From Oceanihabitans iliipiscarium (GTDB lineage Bacteria; Bacteroidota; Bacteroidia; Flavobacteriales; Flavobacteriaceae), in assembly GCF_042686125.1 (NCBI RefSeq), contig NZ_JBHUOV010000008.1, positions 16,013-80,012 of the forward strand: a DNA stretch of 64,000 nt, written 5' to 3'. The notes under the pieces are model-generated. The model ran no database searches. It saw nothing but the letters and a program-made list of their open reading frames with translations, and had not been told where the DNA came from. How positions within the stretch are numbered: the first letter of the stretch is position 1; every line of letters begins with the position of its first letter. Positions 42,455 to 50,638 of this stretch are shown piece after piece. Both the position numbers and the translations under genes were made by a program.

Positions 42455-43252
42455 GTGCAAAAAAAAATAATCATTATAAGTTGTTTCGTATTCGTTCTTT
42501 TTGGCTGTGGATCTAGCAAGAAAGTAGTTACCAAAAAAAAGCAGTCTAAAGATAGGACAGTAAAAGTAGAAAAAACAACAGAAGAAACTCATAAAACACC
42601 TGAAATTACTAAAGATACACCAGAAGTTTATGCGAATGCAACTGAAGAATACATCGCTATTTATAGTGATATTGCTCAAGATGAAATGCGTCAATATAAT
42701 ATTCCTGCTAGTATTACTCTAGCTCAAGGAATATTAGAATCCGCGTCTGGTAAAGGAAGACTTTCTGTTGAAGCCAATAATCATTTCGGAATTAAATGTC
42801 ATGATTGGTCAGGAGCAAAAATATATCATGATGATGATGCGTCTCAAGAATGTTTCAGAAAATACAATAGCTCTAAATATTCATTTAGAGACCACTCTTT
42901 ATTCTTAACTGGAAGGTCACGTTATAGCAAATTATTCGACCTTAGTAAAGATGATTATAAAGGCTGGGCAAAAGGACTTCGTGAAGCTGGTTACGCTACA
43001 GATAGAAAATATCCGCAAAAACTAATTAGTTTAATAGAACGTTATCAATTACAACGATTTGACGCTGAGGTTCTTGGTAAGACGTCAGGCAACGACGATA
43101 AACATACTGTAGTAAAGGGAGATACTTTATATTCAATCTCTAGGAAATTTAAGGTTTCTGTTGAAGATCTTCAACAGTTAAATGGATTAGAAAGTACGGA
43201 AATACATATTGGTCAAGTCCTTTATGTGAAACCAATGCCAAAAGATTACTAA
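42455..43252 (+). CDS. Glucosaminidase/LysM lipoprotein
   Basis: 265 residues from a GTG start; no ATG precedes the signal peptide. The lipobox is LFGC with Cys at residue 18, followed by a Lys-rich linker. A FlgJ-like N-acetylglucosaminidase domain (about 60-200) has the catalytic Glu in ITLAQGILESASGKGRLSVEANNHFGIKC. A single LysM domain (about 215-262, HTVVKGDTLYSISRKFKVSVEDLQQLNGL) binds peptidoglycan. It should cut or remodel cell-wall glycan from the outer membrane side. hemL follows after 10 bp; the PLP deaminase ends 38 bp upstream, so the three may be co-transcribed. Confidence 0.93.
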   Translation: MQKKIIIISCFVFVLFGCGSSKKVVTKKKQSKDRTVKVEKTTEETHKTPEITKDTPEVYANATEEYIAIYSDIAQDEMRQYNIPASITLAQGILESASGKGRLSVEANNHFGIKCHDWSGAKIYHDDDASQECFRKYNSSKYSFRDHSLFLTGRSRYSKLFDLSKDDYKGWAKGLREAGYATDRKYPQKLISLIERYQLQRFDAEVLGKTSGNDDKHTVVKGDTLYSISRKFKVSVEDLQQLNGLESTEIHIGQVLYVKPMPKDY

Positions 43253-43262
43253 CTAATTTTTT

Positions 43263-44549
43263 ATGAATTATACACGTAGTAGTGCTTTGTTTACTCAAGC
43301 AGAGCAAGTTATTCCAGGAGGTGTTAATTCGCCTGTTCGAGCTTTTAAAGCAGTAGGAGGGACTCCTATTTTTATTAAGGAGGCCAAAGGGGCTTATTTA
43401 ATTGATGAAGATCATAACCAATATATTGATTATATCAATTCTTGGGGCCCAATGATTCTTGGTCACGCCTTTAAGCCAGTAGTTGATGCTGTCGTAGAGA
43501 AAACAAAAAAAGGGACTTCTTTTGGAACACCTACAGAAATTGAAACTCAGATTGCAGAGCTTGCGATATCAATGGTGCCACATATTGATATGATTCGCTT
43601 TGTAAATTCAGGAACCGAAGCTTGCATGAGTGCAGTGCGTTTGGCTCGAGGGTTTACAGGTAAGGATAAGATTGTCAAGTTTGCAGGTTGTTATCATGGT
43701 CATAGCGATTCCTTTTTAATCCAAGCTGGAAGTGGTGCTGTTACTTTTGGTTCGCCAAACAGCCCTGGAGTTACTCAAGGTACTGCTAAAGATACCTTAC
43801 TTGCAAGATATAATAGTATAGAGCATGTTGAGCAAATTATCGCATCAAATAAAAATGAAATAGCTTGCATAATAATTGAGCCTGTAGCTGGAAATATGGG
43901 CTGCATTCCTCCATTAAAAGGGTTTTTAAATCAACTTAGAGATTTGTGTGATGCTAATAATATTCTTTTAATTTTTGATGAAGTTATGACTGGTTTTCGA
44001 TTGGCAAAAGGTGGAGCGCAAGAACTATATAATATTAAAGCAGATATTGTATGTTTTGGAAAAGTGATTGGTGGAGGTTTGCCTGTTGGAGCTTTTGCAG
44101 CTAATAAAGATATTATGAGCTATTTAGCGCCTCTTGGTCCTGTATATCAAGCAGGAACTTTAAGCGGAAACCCATTAGCTATGGCAGCAGGTTTAGCGAT
44201 GCTTCAAGAATTAAATAAAGACACTAAAATTTATAAACGACTTGAAGAAAAAACAGAATTCCTTCATAATGGAATAGCAAAGGTTTTAAATGAAATGAAT
44301 ATAATGCATACTATTAATAGAGTAGGTTCTATGATTTCTGTGCATTTTTCTGAAGATGATGTTGTTGATTTTGAAAGTGCTACTAAAGGTAATAATGAAA
44401 CATTTAAGAAATTCTTTCATGGCTTGCTAAATGAAGGTGTTTATATTGCTCCAAGTGCTTTTGAAACATGGTTTGTTTCAGATGCGCTTACCTATCAAGA
44501 TTTAGATCATACCATTAAAGCTGTTAAAAAAGTGGCTAGCACCTTATAA
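43263..44549 (+). CDS. hemL: Glutamate-1-semialdehyde 2,1-aminomutase
   Basis: 428 residues, normal length. Class III aminotransferase: NSGTEACMSAVRLAR, GCYHGHSDSFL, the FDEVMTGFR motif and the PLP lysine K267 in CFGKVIGGGLPVGAF. It makes 5-aminolevulinate from glutamate-1-semialdehyde for tetrapyrrole synthesis. Ten bp separate it from the glucosaminidase gene. It converges on the minus-strand LTxxQ-like gene. Confidence 0.98.
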   Translation: MNYTRSSALFTQAEQVIPGGVNSPVRAFKAVGGTPIFIKEAKGAYLIDEDHNQYIDYINSWGPMILGHAFKPVVDAVVEKTKKGTSFGTPTEIETQIAELAISMVPHIDMIRFVNSGTEACMSAVRLARGFTGKDKIVKFAGCYHGHSDSFLIQAGSGAVTFGSPNSPGVTQGTAKDTLLARYNSIEHVEQIIASNKNEIACIIIEPVAGNMGCIPPLKGFLNQLRDLCDANNILLIFDEVMTGFRLAKGGAQELYNIKADIVCFGKVIGGGLPVGAFAANKDIMSYLAPLGPVYQAGTLSGNPLAMAAGLAMLQELNKDTKIYKRLEEKTEFLHNGIAKVLNEMNIMHTINRVGSMISVHFSEDDVVDFESATKGNNETFKKFFHGLLNEGVYIAPSAFETWFVSDALTYQDLDHTIKAVKKVASTL

Positions 44550-44551
44550 TA

Positions 44552-44587
44552 AAAAGCACCTCAAAACCATAACATTTGAGGTGCTTA
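44552..44587 (-). terminator. Intrinsic terminator of the 44609 gene
   Basis: AAGCACCTCAAA on one side pairs with TTTGAGGTGCTT on the other. On the minus strand the hairpin is followed by TTTTTATT. It could also slow plus-strand transcription after hemL, but lacks a T-run in that direction. Confidence 0.75.
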
Positions 44588-44608
44588 AAAAAAAACTAAA
44601 AACTAACT

Positions 44609-45061
44609 CTAATCTCTGTGTCTTCTCTGTTTTTCAGAATTCTTCATTTTTCTTTTGCCTTTCATATTTTGTCTTTTATCTTGGAGTTTTTCCCATTTTT
44701 CAAATTGTTCAGCATTTAAAATTGATTTCATTCTCTGCTTTGTTGCAATTTGAGCGTCTAACATTTCATTTTTCATTTTAAGACGTTCTTCTTTGCTTGG
44801 CTTCTCAGCATCTTTATTGTCTTTTCTGCTTTCAAAAGCTTCCATTTTTGCTTTTCTTGCTTTAGCGTTTTCAAGATTAATTTTGCTGACTTCTATTTGT
44901 TGTGCTTCAGTTAAATCTAAATCTAAAGTCATTTTCTTAGTTTGTAACTGTGCCATTTCTTCAGGAGTAAAATCTGCACGTCCTTTTTTTCTTTCTCCTC
45001 GCTCTTGTGCATTTATTTGTAAAGTGAATAATGCAATGGCGATAATTGCTATTTTTTTCAT
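44609..45061 (-). CDS. Spy/LTxxQ-like periplasmic protein
   Basis: 150 residues. Signal peptide MKKIAIIAIALFTLQINAQ, then a very charged helical protein rich in Lys, Arg and Glu. DLDLTEAQQIEVSKINLENAKARKAKMEAF and MKSILNAEQFEKWEKLQDKRQNMKGKRK match the two-motif LTxxQ pattern of the Spy/CpxP superfamily (DUF4890-like in Bacteroidota). It resembles the pair at 31704 and 32220 in layout but is more basic. A periplasmic stress or chaperone role is inferred only. Confidence 0.78.
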   Translation of the reverse strand: MKKIAIIAIALFTLQINAQERGERKKGRADFTPEEMAQLQTKKMTLDLDLTEAQQIEVSKINLENAKARKAKMEAFESRKDNKDAEKPSKEERLKMKNEMLDAQIATKQRMKSILNAEQFEKWEKLQDKRQNMKGKRKMKNSEKQRRHRD

Positions 45062-45175
45062 TTGTATTTAATTTTAATGTGTTTGTTGCTTTTATGACTT
45101 TATTATTTATGATTGGTTTAATTTATAATCGATTTTTAACTTGAGATTAACAATTTTTATCATTCTCAAAATGAT

Positions 45176-45183
45176 TATCTTTG
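45176..45183 (+). promoter_or_regulatory. -7 element upstream of the M49-like peptidase
   Basis: TATCTTTG matches TAnnTTTG, 27 bp before the ATG at 45211. No TTG at the ideal distance upstream. Confidence 0.5.
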
Positions 45184-45210
45184 AAATGCTAATTCTTAAC
45201 AATTTTAAAA

Positions 45211-46860
45211 ATGAAAAAAATATGGATCCTTTGTATTGCTAGTGTTTTCATGTTCTCTTGTAAAAGCGAAGACAAAAAAGATACTGAAGTAGAAGAAAAT
45301 GTTGAAGTAAAACTAACTGAAATGCAACAAAATTTAAATAAATACGTCAACGTAAAACTGACCGCTGATTTGAGTTCGCTTACAGATAACGAGCGTGAAA
45401 TGCTTCCAATATTAGTTGATGCTGCAAATAAAATGAATGACTTGTTTTGGTATGAAGCTTATGGCGATCGTGATGCATTATTAAGTGAAATTAGTGATGA
45501 AGACACTAAAAAATATGTCATGATAAATTATGGTCCTTGGGACAGGTTAAATGGAAATAAACCATTTGTTAATGGTGTTGATGAAAAACCTGCAGGATCA
45601 AACTTCTATCCTAAAGATATGACTAAAGAAGAGTTTGAAGCTGCTGATATTCAAGATAAATCGAGTATTTACAATTTTGTGCGTCGTGATGCGAATGGAA
45701 AACTGTATTCTATTCCATACCACAAACAATTTGAAAATGAAGTCAAAAGTGTTTCAGATTTATTAATGCAAGCTTCAAAACTGGCAGATGATGCTGGCCT
45801 AAAAAAATATTTAAAATTACGCGCTCAGGCACTTCTTAATGATGATTACCAAAAAAGCGATTTGGCTTGGATGGACATGAAAACAAATACACTTGATATT
45901 GTTATTGGGCCTATTGAAACTTATGAAGACCAATTATTTGGGAATAAAGCAGCGCATGAAGGCTATGTGTTAATAAAAGATCAAGAATGGAGTGCGCGTT
46001 TAGCGAAATTCTCTGCTTACTTACCTGAACTTCAAAAAGGGTTGCCAGTTGATGATGATTACAAAAAAGAAACGCCTGGAACGGATAGCGATTTAAATGC
46101 GTATGATGTTGTTTATTATGCTGGCGATTGTAATTCTGGAAGCAAAACTATTGCTATAAATTTACCTAATGATGAAGAGGTTCAATTACAAAAAGGCACA
46201 CGCCGTTTGCAACTAAAGAATGCGATGCAAGCTAAGTTTGATAAAATTTTAGTGCCTATATCTGAAGTTTTAATTGATGAAAGCCAGCGTAAACATATCA
46301 CTTTTGATGCCTTTTTTGCAAATACGATGTTTCATGAAGTAGCACATGGTTTAGGAATTAAAAATACCATTGATGGTAATGGTACTGTGCGTTCAGCATT
46401 AAAAGAACATGCTAGTGCTTTAGAAGAAGGTAAGGCCGATATTTTAGGGTTATATATGATCCAACAATTACATGCTAAAGGAGAATTAACCGATGACTTA
46501 AAGGATAACATGGTTACCTTTATGGCTGGAATTTTTCGCTCTGTGCGTTTTGGAGCTTCTTCTGCCCATGGAAAAGCGAATATGATTCGTTTTAATTTCT
46601 TTAAAGAAAAAGGAGCATTTAGTAGAAGTGAAAACGGTACGTTTAAAGTCGATTTTGATAAAATGGAAGACGCTATGACTGATTTGTCTAACCTTATTTT
46701 AACCCTACAAGGTAATGGCGATTACGATGGTGTTGCTAAACTAGTCGCTGAAAAAGGACTCATTTCTGAAGCTTTACAAGCCGATTTAGATCGATTAAGC
46801 TTAGCAAATATACCAGTAGATGTGGTTTTTGAACAAGGTAAAAAAGTGTTAGGCTTATAA
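45211..46860 (+). CDS. M49-like (dipeptidyl peptidase III-like) zinc metallopeptidase lipoprotein
   Basis: 549 residues. Lipobox MFSC, Cys at residue 17, followed by the acidic SEDKKDTEVEE stretch that resembles the Bacteroidota surface-export signal. The zinc site is H375-E376-V-A-H379 (FHEVAHGLG), with E405/E406 in the EEGKAD motif 26 residues later. Classical DPP III has a six-residue HEXXGH; the five-residue HExxH form occurs in related M49-like proteins. Other family landmarks are YGPWDRLNGNKPF, ANFYP-like SNFYPKDMTKEEF and IGPIETYEDQLFGNKAA. It probably trims peptides in the envelope. A terminator follows. Confidence 0.88.
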   Translation: MKKIWILCIASVFMFSCKSEDKKDTEVEENVEVKLTEMQQNLNKYVNVKLTADLSSLTDNEREMLPILVDAANKMNDLFWYEAYGDRDALLSEISDEDTKKYVMINYGPWDRLNGNKPFVNGVDEKPAGSNFYPKDMTKEEFEAADIQDKSSIYNFVRRDANGKLYSIPYHKQFENEVKSVSDLLMQASKLADDAGLKKYLKLRAQALLNDDYQKSDLAWMDMKTNTLDIVIGPIETYEDQLFGNKAAHEGYVLIKDQEWSARLAKFSAYLPELQKGLPVDDDYKKETPGTDSDLNAYDVVYYAGDCNSGSKTIAINLPNDEEVQLQKGTRRLQLKNAMQAKFDKILVPISEVLIDESQRKHITFDAFFANTMFHEVAHGLGIKNTIDGNGTVRSALKEHASALEEGKADILGLYMIQQLHAKGELTDDLKDNMVTFMAGIFRSVRFGASSAHGKANMIRFNFFKEKGAFSRSENGTFKVDFDKMEDAMTDLSNLILTLQGNGDYDGVAKLVAEKGLISEALQADLDRLSLANIPVDVVFEQGKKVLGL

Positions 46861-46878
46861 CCTTAATTTAGTATATTT

Positions 46879-46913
46879 AAAAGGGCTTTCACATTAGATG
46901 AAAGCCCTTTTTT
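46879..46913 (+). terminator. Intrinsic terminator after the M49-like gene
   Basis: AAAAGGGCTTTCA pairs with TGAAAGCCCTTTT around CATTAGA and is followed by TTTTTC-type T-rich sequence. Confidence 0.88.
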
Positions 46914-46951
46914 CGTTTAAAAATTATATATTGTATGTAAATTCATAATCT

Positions 46952-47818
46952 ATGCCTTACTGGTTGTATGTTTTAATTATAGTCGCAATAGCTTATGCTG
47001 TTATAAGCATTGCATTGTATTACTTACAAGATTATATGTTATTTAAACCAGAAAAATTGCCTCAAGATTTTCAGTTTTATTATGAGAATCAAGAGACTAA
47101 AGAGTATAATTTAGAAACCAGAGATGGCGCTGTAATTAATGGTTTACGCTTTATGCCTAAAGGAAAAAGTAAAGGCGTAGTATTATACTTAAAAGGTAAT
47201 TCGCAAAGCATAAAAGGTTGGGGAAAATTTGCTGTCGATTTTACTAGACATAATTATGATGTGCTTATGGTAGATTATAGAGGCTTTGGCAAAAGTACAG
47301 GAAGGCGTTCTCAAAAACATATTAAGCGCGACTTACAAATGGTGTATAATAAAATTAAGGAACAAACAACTGAAGATCGTATCATACTATATGGACGCTC
47401 TTTAGGTTCAGGATTTGCAACAAAACTTGCATCAACGAACTATCCTAAAATGTTAATTTTAGACGCGCCGTATTATAGCTTAACTAAAGTGACAGCTCGC
47501 TATGCACCTTTCATGCCTTTGTCGTTACTCATGAAATATCCTTTGCCAACTTATAAATGGTTAAAGTATGTGCAGTGTCCTATTCATATTATTCATGGTA
47601 CGCACGATAAACTCATACCTTATAAAACGAGTGTAAAATTATCGCAAATACAACCCAAGTTAACACGTTTACATACTATAATTGGAGGTGGACATAAAAA
47701 CTTAAACAACTTTGAATCTTATCATAAAATGTTGAATGAAATTATAAATAAAACACCTGAAGAAATCGATTTATCGACAACCAGTATTCATGTTAATCAT
47801 GGTAAAAAGAAAAACTAA
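46952..47818 (+). CDS. Alpha/beta hydrolase, membrane anchored (first of a tandem pair)
   Basis: 288 residues. N-terminal membrane helix (about 4-24), then an alpha/beta hydrolase fold of the BEM46/YfhR-like type. Nucleophile Ser in YGRSLGSGFA, Asp in HGTHDKLIP, His in GGGHKNLN. The nucleophile elbow is preceded by VDYRGFGKSTG. The usual oxyanion-side HGN is changed to LKGNSQS. Substrate unknown. The second hydrolase gene overlaps its 3' end. Confidence 0.88.
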   Translation: MPYWLYVLIIVAIAYAVISIALYYLQDYMLFKPEKLPQDFQFYYENQETKEYNLETRDGAVINGLRFMPKGKSKGVVLYLKGNSQSIKGWGKFAVDFTRHNYDVLMVDYRGFGKSTGRRSQKHIKRDLQMVYNKIKEQTTEDRIILYGRSLGSGFATKLASTNYPKMLILDAPYYSLTKVTARYAPFMPLSLLMKYPLPTYKWLKYVQCPIHIIHGTHDKLIPYKTSVKLSQIQPKLTRLHTIIGGGHKNLNNFESYHKMLNEIINKTPEEIDLSTTSIHVNHGKKKN

Positions 47819-48602
47819 AAACACACTAATTGTATTAATTAGTATTTATATTATGATTGCAGCGTCTTTGTATTTCCTTCAAGATAAAATATTGTTTCGC
47901 CCATCAGTTTTAGCTCAAGATTACAACTATAGTTTTGATTATAATTTTGAAGAATTATTTTTAAAAACGGATAAAGACGCAGTGATTAATGCTTTGCATT
48001 TTAAAGTAGATAACCCTAAAGGTGTTATTGTATATTTTCATGGAAATGCTGGCGATTTATCTCGCTGGGGAATGATTACTGAATATTTTGTAGAGAAGCA
48101 GTATGACGTCTTGGTAATGGATTATAGAACTTTCGGAAAAAGTACAGGAGCATTAAGTGAAGAAGCACTTTATACTGATGCACAGTTTTGTTATGATTAT
48201 ATTAAAACACGCTATACTGAAGACTTAATCACAGTTTATGGACGTTCTTTAGGGACAGGAATAGCTACTTTTATTGCTTCAAAAAATCAACCCAAACAAC
48301 TTGTTTTAGAAACGCCTTACTTCAGTATTCAAGATGTTGCAAAACATAGATTTCCGATATTTCCTGTCAAATATTTAATGAATTATAAGCTACCAACTAA
48401 TGAATTTATAGCACAAGTTATTTGTCCTATTTCTATTGTACATGGTACAGATGATATGGTTGTGCCTTTTTCTTCTGGTGAAAAATTATATAAAACAGCT
48501 CCAAAAGAGAAGATGTCTTTTATTATTATAGAAGGAGGCTCGCATAATAATTTAATAACCTATGAGGCTTATCACAAGCATATTAATAAGGTGCTTCCTT
48601 AG
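47790..48602 (+). CDS. Alpha/beta hydrolase, membrane anchored (second of a tandem pair)
   Basis: 270 residues; starts at ATG 47790 or 47799, overlapping the first hydrolase by 29 or 20 bp in another frame. It has the same layout as its neighbour: membrane helix (about 10-30), FHGNAGDLSRWG, MDYRTFGKSTG, nucleophile YGRSLGTGIA, Asp in HGTDDMVVP and His in GGSHNNL. This copy keeps the normal HGN motif, unlike the first. The pair is a tandem duplication. Substrates unknown. Confidence 0.88.
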   Translation: MLIMVKRKTKNTLIVLISIYIMIAASLYFLQDKILFRPSVLAQDYNYSFDYNFEELFLKTDKDAVINALHFKVDNPKGVIVYFHGNAGDLSRWGMITEYFVEKQYDVLVMDYRTFGKSTGALSEEALYTDAQFCYDYIKTRYTEDLITVYGRSLGTGIATFIASKNQPKQLVLETPYFSIQDVAKHRFPIFPVKYLMNYKLPTNEFIAQVICPISIVHGTDDMVVPFSSGEKLYKTAPKEKMSFIIIEGGSHNNLITYEAYHKHINKVLP

Positions 48603-48611
48603 TTTGTAATC

Positions 48612-49859
48612 TTACAAAGAGTCAATATAAGCATCAATAACAGCAAAGCCTTCAGGGTGCATTATTGATGTGCCAATTAAAGGCATTGAATAGCCAGGAA
48701 TTAAAGGAACACTTTGTGTTCTCGCTTGAATTGACGCTGCATGAACATCAATGTTTGTGTCGCTAAACCTAGTTTCAAATCTGAAATCTAAATTTGATGT
48801 TGGGTAGCAATTTCCTCCTGGAGAATGACAATGTGCACAGTTAACATCAAAATAAGCTCTTGCTCTTTCTTCTAAGGTGTAAGTAAGGTCATCTTCCCAA
48901 TTAGGTAAAGTTGAAATGCCTGAAGCATCAGTAAGATTTGAAAACATATTTAAGTCAATTAAATCTTGAAGCTGATTGTTCATATTCATTGAACGTAGCT
49001 TTGGTCCTATTGGAACAACTTGTGTACTATTACTATGGCAAGTAAAACAGTCTGTTGCAGAAGGAATTTTATAATTGATGTTATTAGTCTCTCCTGTATC
49101 ATTAATAAAAGTTACAGGCACAGTAGTTGATGTCGCATCTAAAACGGCTTCAGTCTGAGCATCGTTCCATTTGTAATTTCCTAATTGCCATTCACCACTT
49201 TGCTTAATTAAAAGACGTGTTTCAATAATTTTTGTACCTAAAGATTCGTCACGTTCATCATTAAAATAATAGAATGTTTTTGCGATTACAGTATTATCAG
49301 GAAAGTTAGGCAATCCGTTATCTACATGTTCCATAGTTGTGCCTGGAGGTAAAGCAATTAAACGTTGTTTGTGAGCGTAGTCTGTAAATAAAGGCGTGTT
49401 TAAATCATATTCAAAAGTGTAAATACTTGGTGATAAATCGGCTAAATCTCCAGAAAATAAATTCAGATCAGATAGATTGGTTAAAAATTGTGGCACTACT
49501 AAAGGGGCTAATGTTGTAAAACTAGTCACATCAGAGGGCATACTTTCATTATCAGGGCAAGTAGATTGCACATAAACATCATAAGACGTATTAGCAAGTA
49601 AGCCTGTTAAAGTAACTGTAGTTTCTGTTGCAGCAATAGAAGTCCCTTCACCTAAAATAAAGCCTGAAAGACCATATTCAACAGTGTAAGTTGCCGAAAC
49701 ATTACTGTCTTCCCAAGTAATTACAACACTTTCATGGGTTGTGGTGTCAAATTGAATATTTGTAGGAACACTACATTGGGTTATAAGCTCGTCATCAGAA
49801 TCTTTAAAACAAGAGACTAAAACACAAGCAAATAATAACATTAATAAGGCCTTTTTCAT
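48612..49859 (-). CDS. SO2930-family cytochrome c-like lipoprotein with a fibronectin type III domain
   Basis: 415 residues. Lipobox LVSC, Cys at residue 17, followed by FKDSDDE (surface-export-like). A fibronectin type III domain lies at about 30-115 (PTNIQFDTTTHESVVITWEDS). The rest matches the SO2930/TIGR03806 type. Two heme-binding CxxCH motifs are present: CFTCHS and CAHCHS. Roles of this family are not established; an electron-transfer or redox function outside the membrane is inferred from the heme sites. It converges with the second hydrolase gene. Confidence 0.87.
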   Translation of the reverse strand: MKKALLMLLFACVLVSCFKDSDDELITQCSVPTNIQFDTTTHESVVITWEDSNVSATYTVEYGLSGFILGEGTSIAATETTVTLTGLLANTSYDVYVQSTCPDNESMPSDVTSFTTLAPLVVPQFLTNLSDLNLFSGDLADLSPSIYTFEYDLNTPLFTDYAHKQRLIALPPGTTMEHVDNGLPNFPDNTVIAKTFYYFNDERDESLGTKIIETRLLIKQSGEWQLGNYKWNDAQTEAVLDATSTTVPVTFINDTGETNNINYKIPSATDCFTCHSNSTQVVPIGPKLRSMNMNNQLQDLIDLNMFSNLTDASGISTLPNWEDDLTYTLEERARAYFDVNCAHCHSPGGNCYPTSNLDFRFETRFSDTNIDVHAASIQARTQSVPLIPGYSMPLIGTSIMHPEGFAVIDAYIDSL

Positions 49860-49990
49860 AACTGTAAATTTTTAGCAGTCGTGAAATTAATTAAATTGAC
49901 GAAAATATCAACTATTTTATTAATAAATTCGATGAAATGTAGAATCGAAAAAGCAGTCTAATGAGCTCGCTATTAATCTAGTACTTTAGT

Positions 49991-50518
49991 TTAGTGAACT
50001 ACACAGATAATAGTTATGGTGGCTTCTGTGCCTACACGCATGGTTCCAAAATCTTTACCTAATTCGTAGTCAAAACGGTTCACGACAAGTTCACCTGTAA
50101 ATGTGTTATTTGTATAAGTAAAAGGAATCGTAACTTCTTTCGTGACACCATGAATGGTTAATTGACCTGTTGTTTGATACCCAGAACTCGTTTTAGAAAC
50201 TGAACTAGATTCAAAACATATTGTTGGGTATTTTTCAACCTCAAAAAAATCTGGGTCTTTTAAATGTGCATCACGTTTTTTGTTTTTAGTGTTTATAGTG
50301 GCTGCACCAATACAAATACTAAAACCAGAATGTTCTAAATCGTTGGTGTTAAGATTAAAATCGCCTTTCATTCCTGTAAAAGTACCTTTGACTTTAAAAA
50401 TTCCACCTCCAGTAATGTGAAATTTTACTTCAGATTTATCTTCATTTATAGTTTGCGCTTGTAAGACATTGTAACTAGAAACTAGGCAAAAGGCTAATAT
50501 AAAGGCTAAATTTTTCAT
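49991..50518 (-). CDS. YceI family protein
   Basis: 175 residues. Signal peptide (about 1-21, ending VLQAQ), then a lipocalin-like YceI domain with SEVKFHITGGGIFKVKGTFTGMKGDF, KKRDAHLKDPDFFEVEKYPTI and TGQLTIHGVTKEVTIPF. YceI proteins bind long isoprenoid or fatty ligands in the periplasm. The physiological ligand is unknown. It may share a transcript with the cytochrome lipoprotein 131 bp downstream. Confidence 0.93.
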   Translation of the reverse strand: MKNLAFILAFCLVSSYNVLQAQTINEDKSEVKFHITGGGIFKVKGTFTGMKGDFNLNTNDLEHSGFSICIGAATINTKNKKRDAHLKDPDFFEVEKYPTICFESSSVSKTSSGYQTTGQLTIHGVTKEVTIPFTYTNNTFTGELVVNRFDYELGKDFGTMRVGTEATITIICVVH

Positions 50519-50583
50519 ATGATCGTTTTTTTTATTGATAAAGTAGTCGAAATAAAGTTAGGAATATTTCATTTATTTAAAAC

Positions 50584-50616
50584 AAAAAAAGGAACTACAT
50601 TATTGTAATTCCTTTT
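50584..50616 (-). terminator. Intrinsic terminator of lysS
   Basis: AAAAGGAA-C-TACA and TGTA-A-TTCCTTTT form a stem with one mismatch and a TTAT loop. On the minus strand it is followed by TTTTTTTG. It begins 23 bp past the lysS stop. Confidence 0.75.
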
Positions 50617-50638
50617 AAAATATTTTGTTTGAAGTTAT

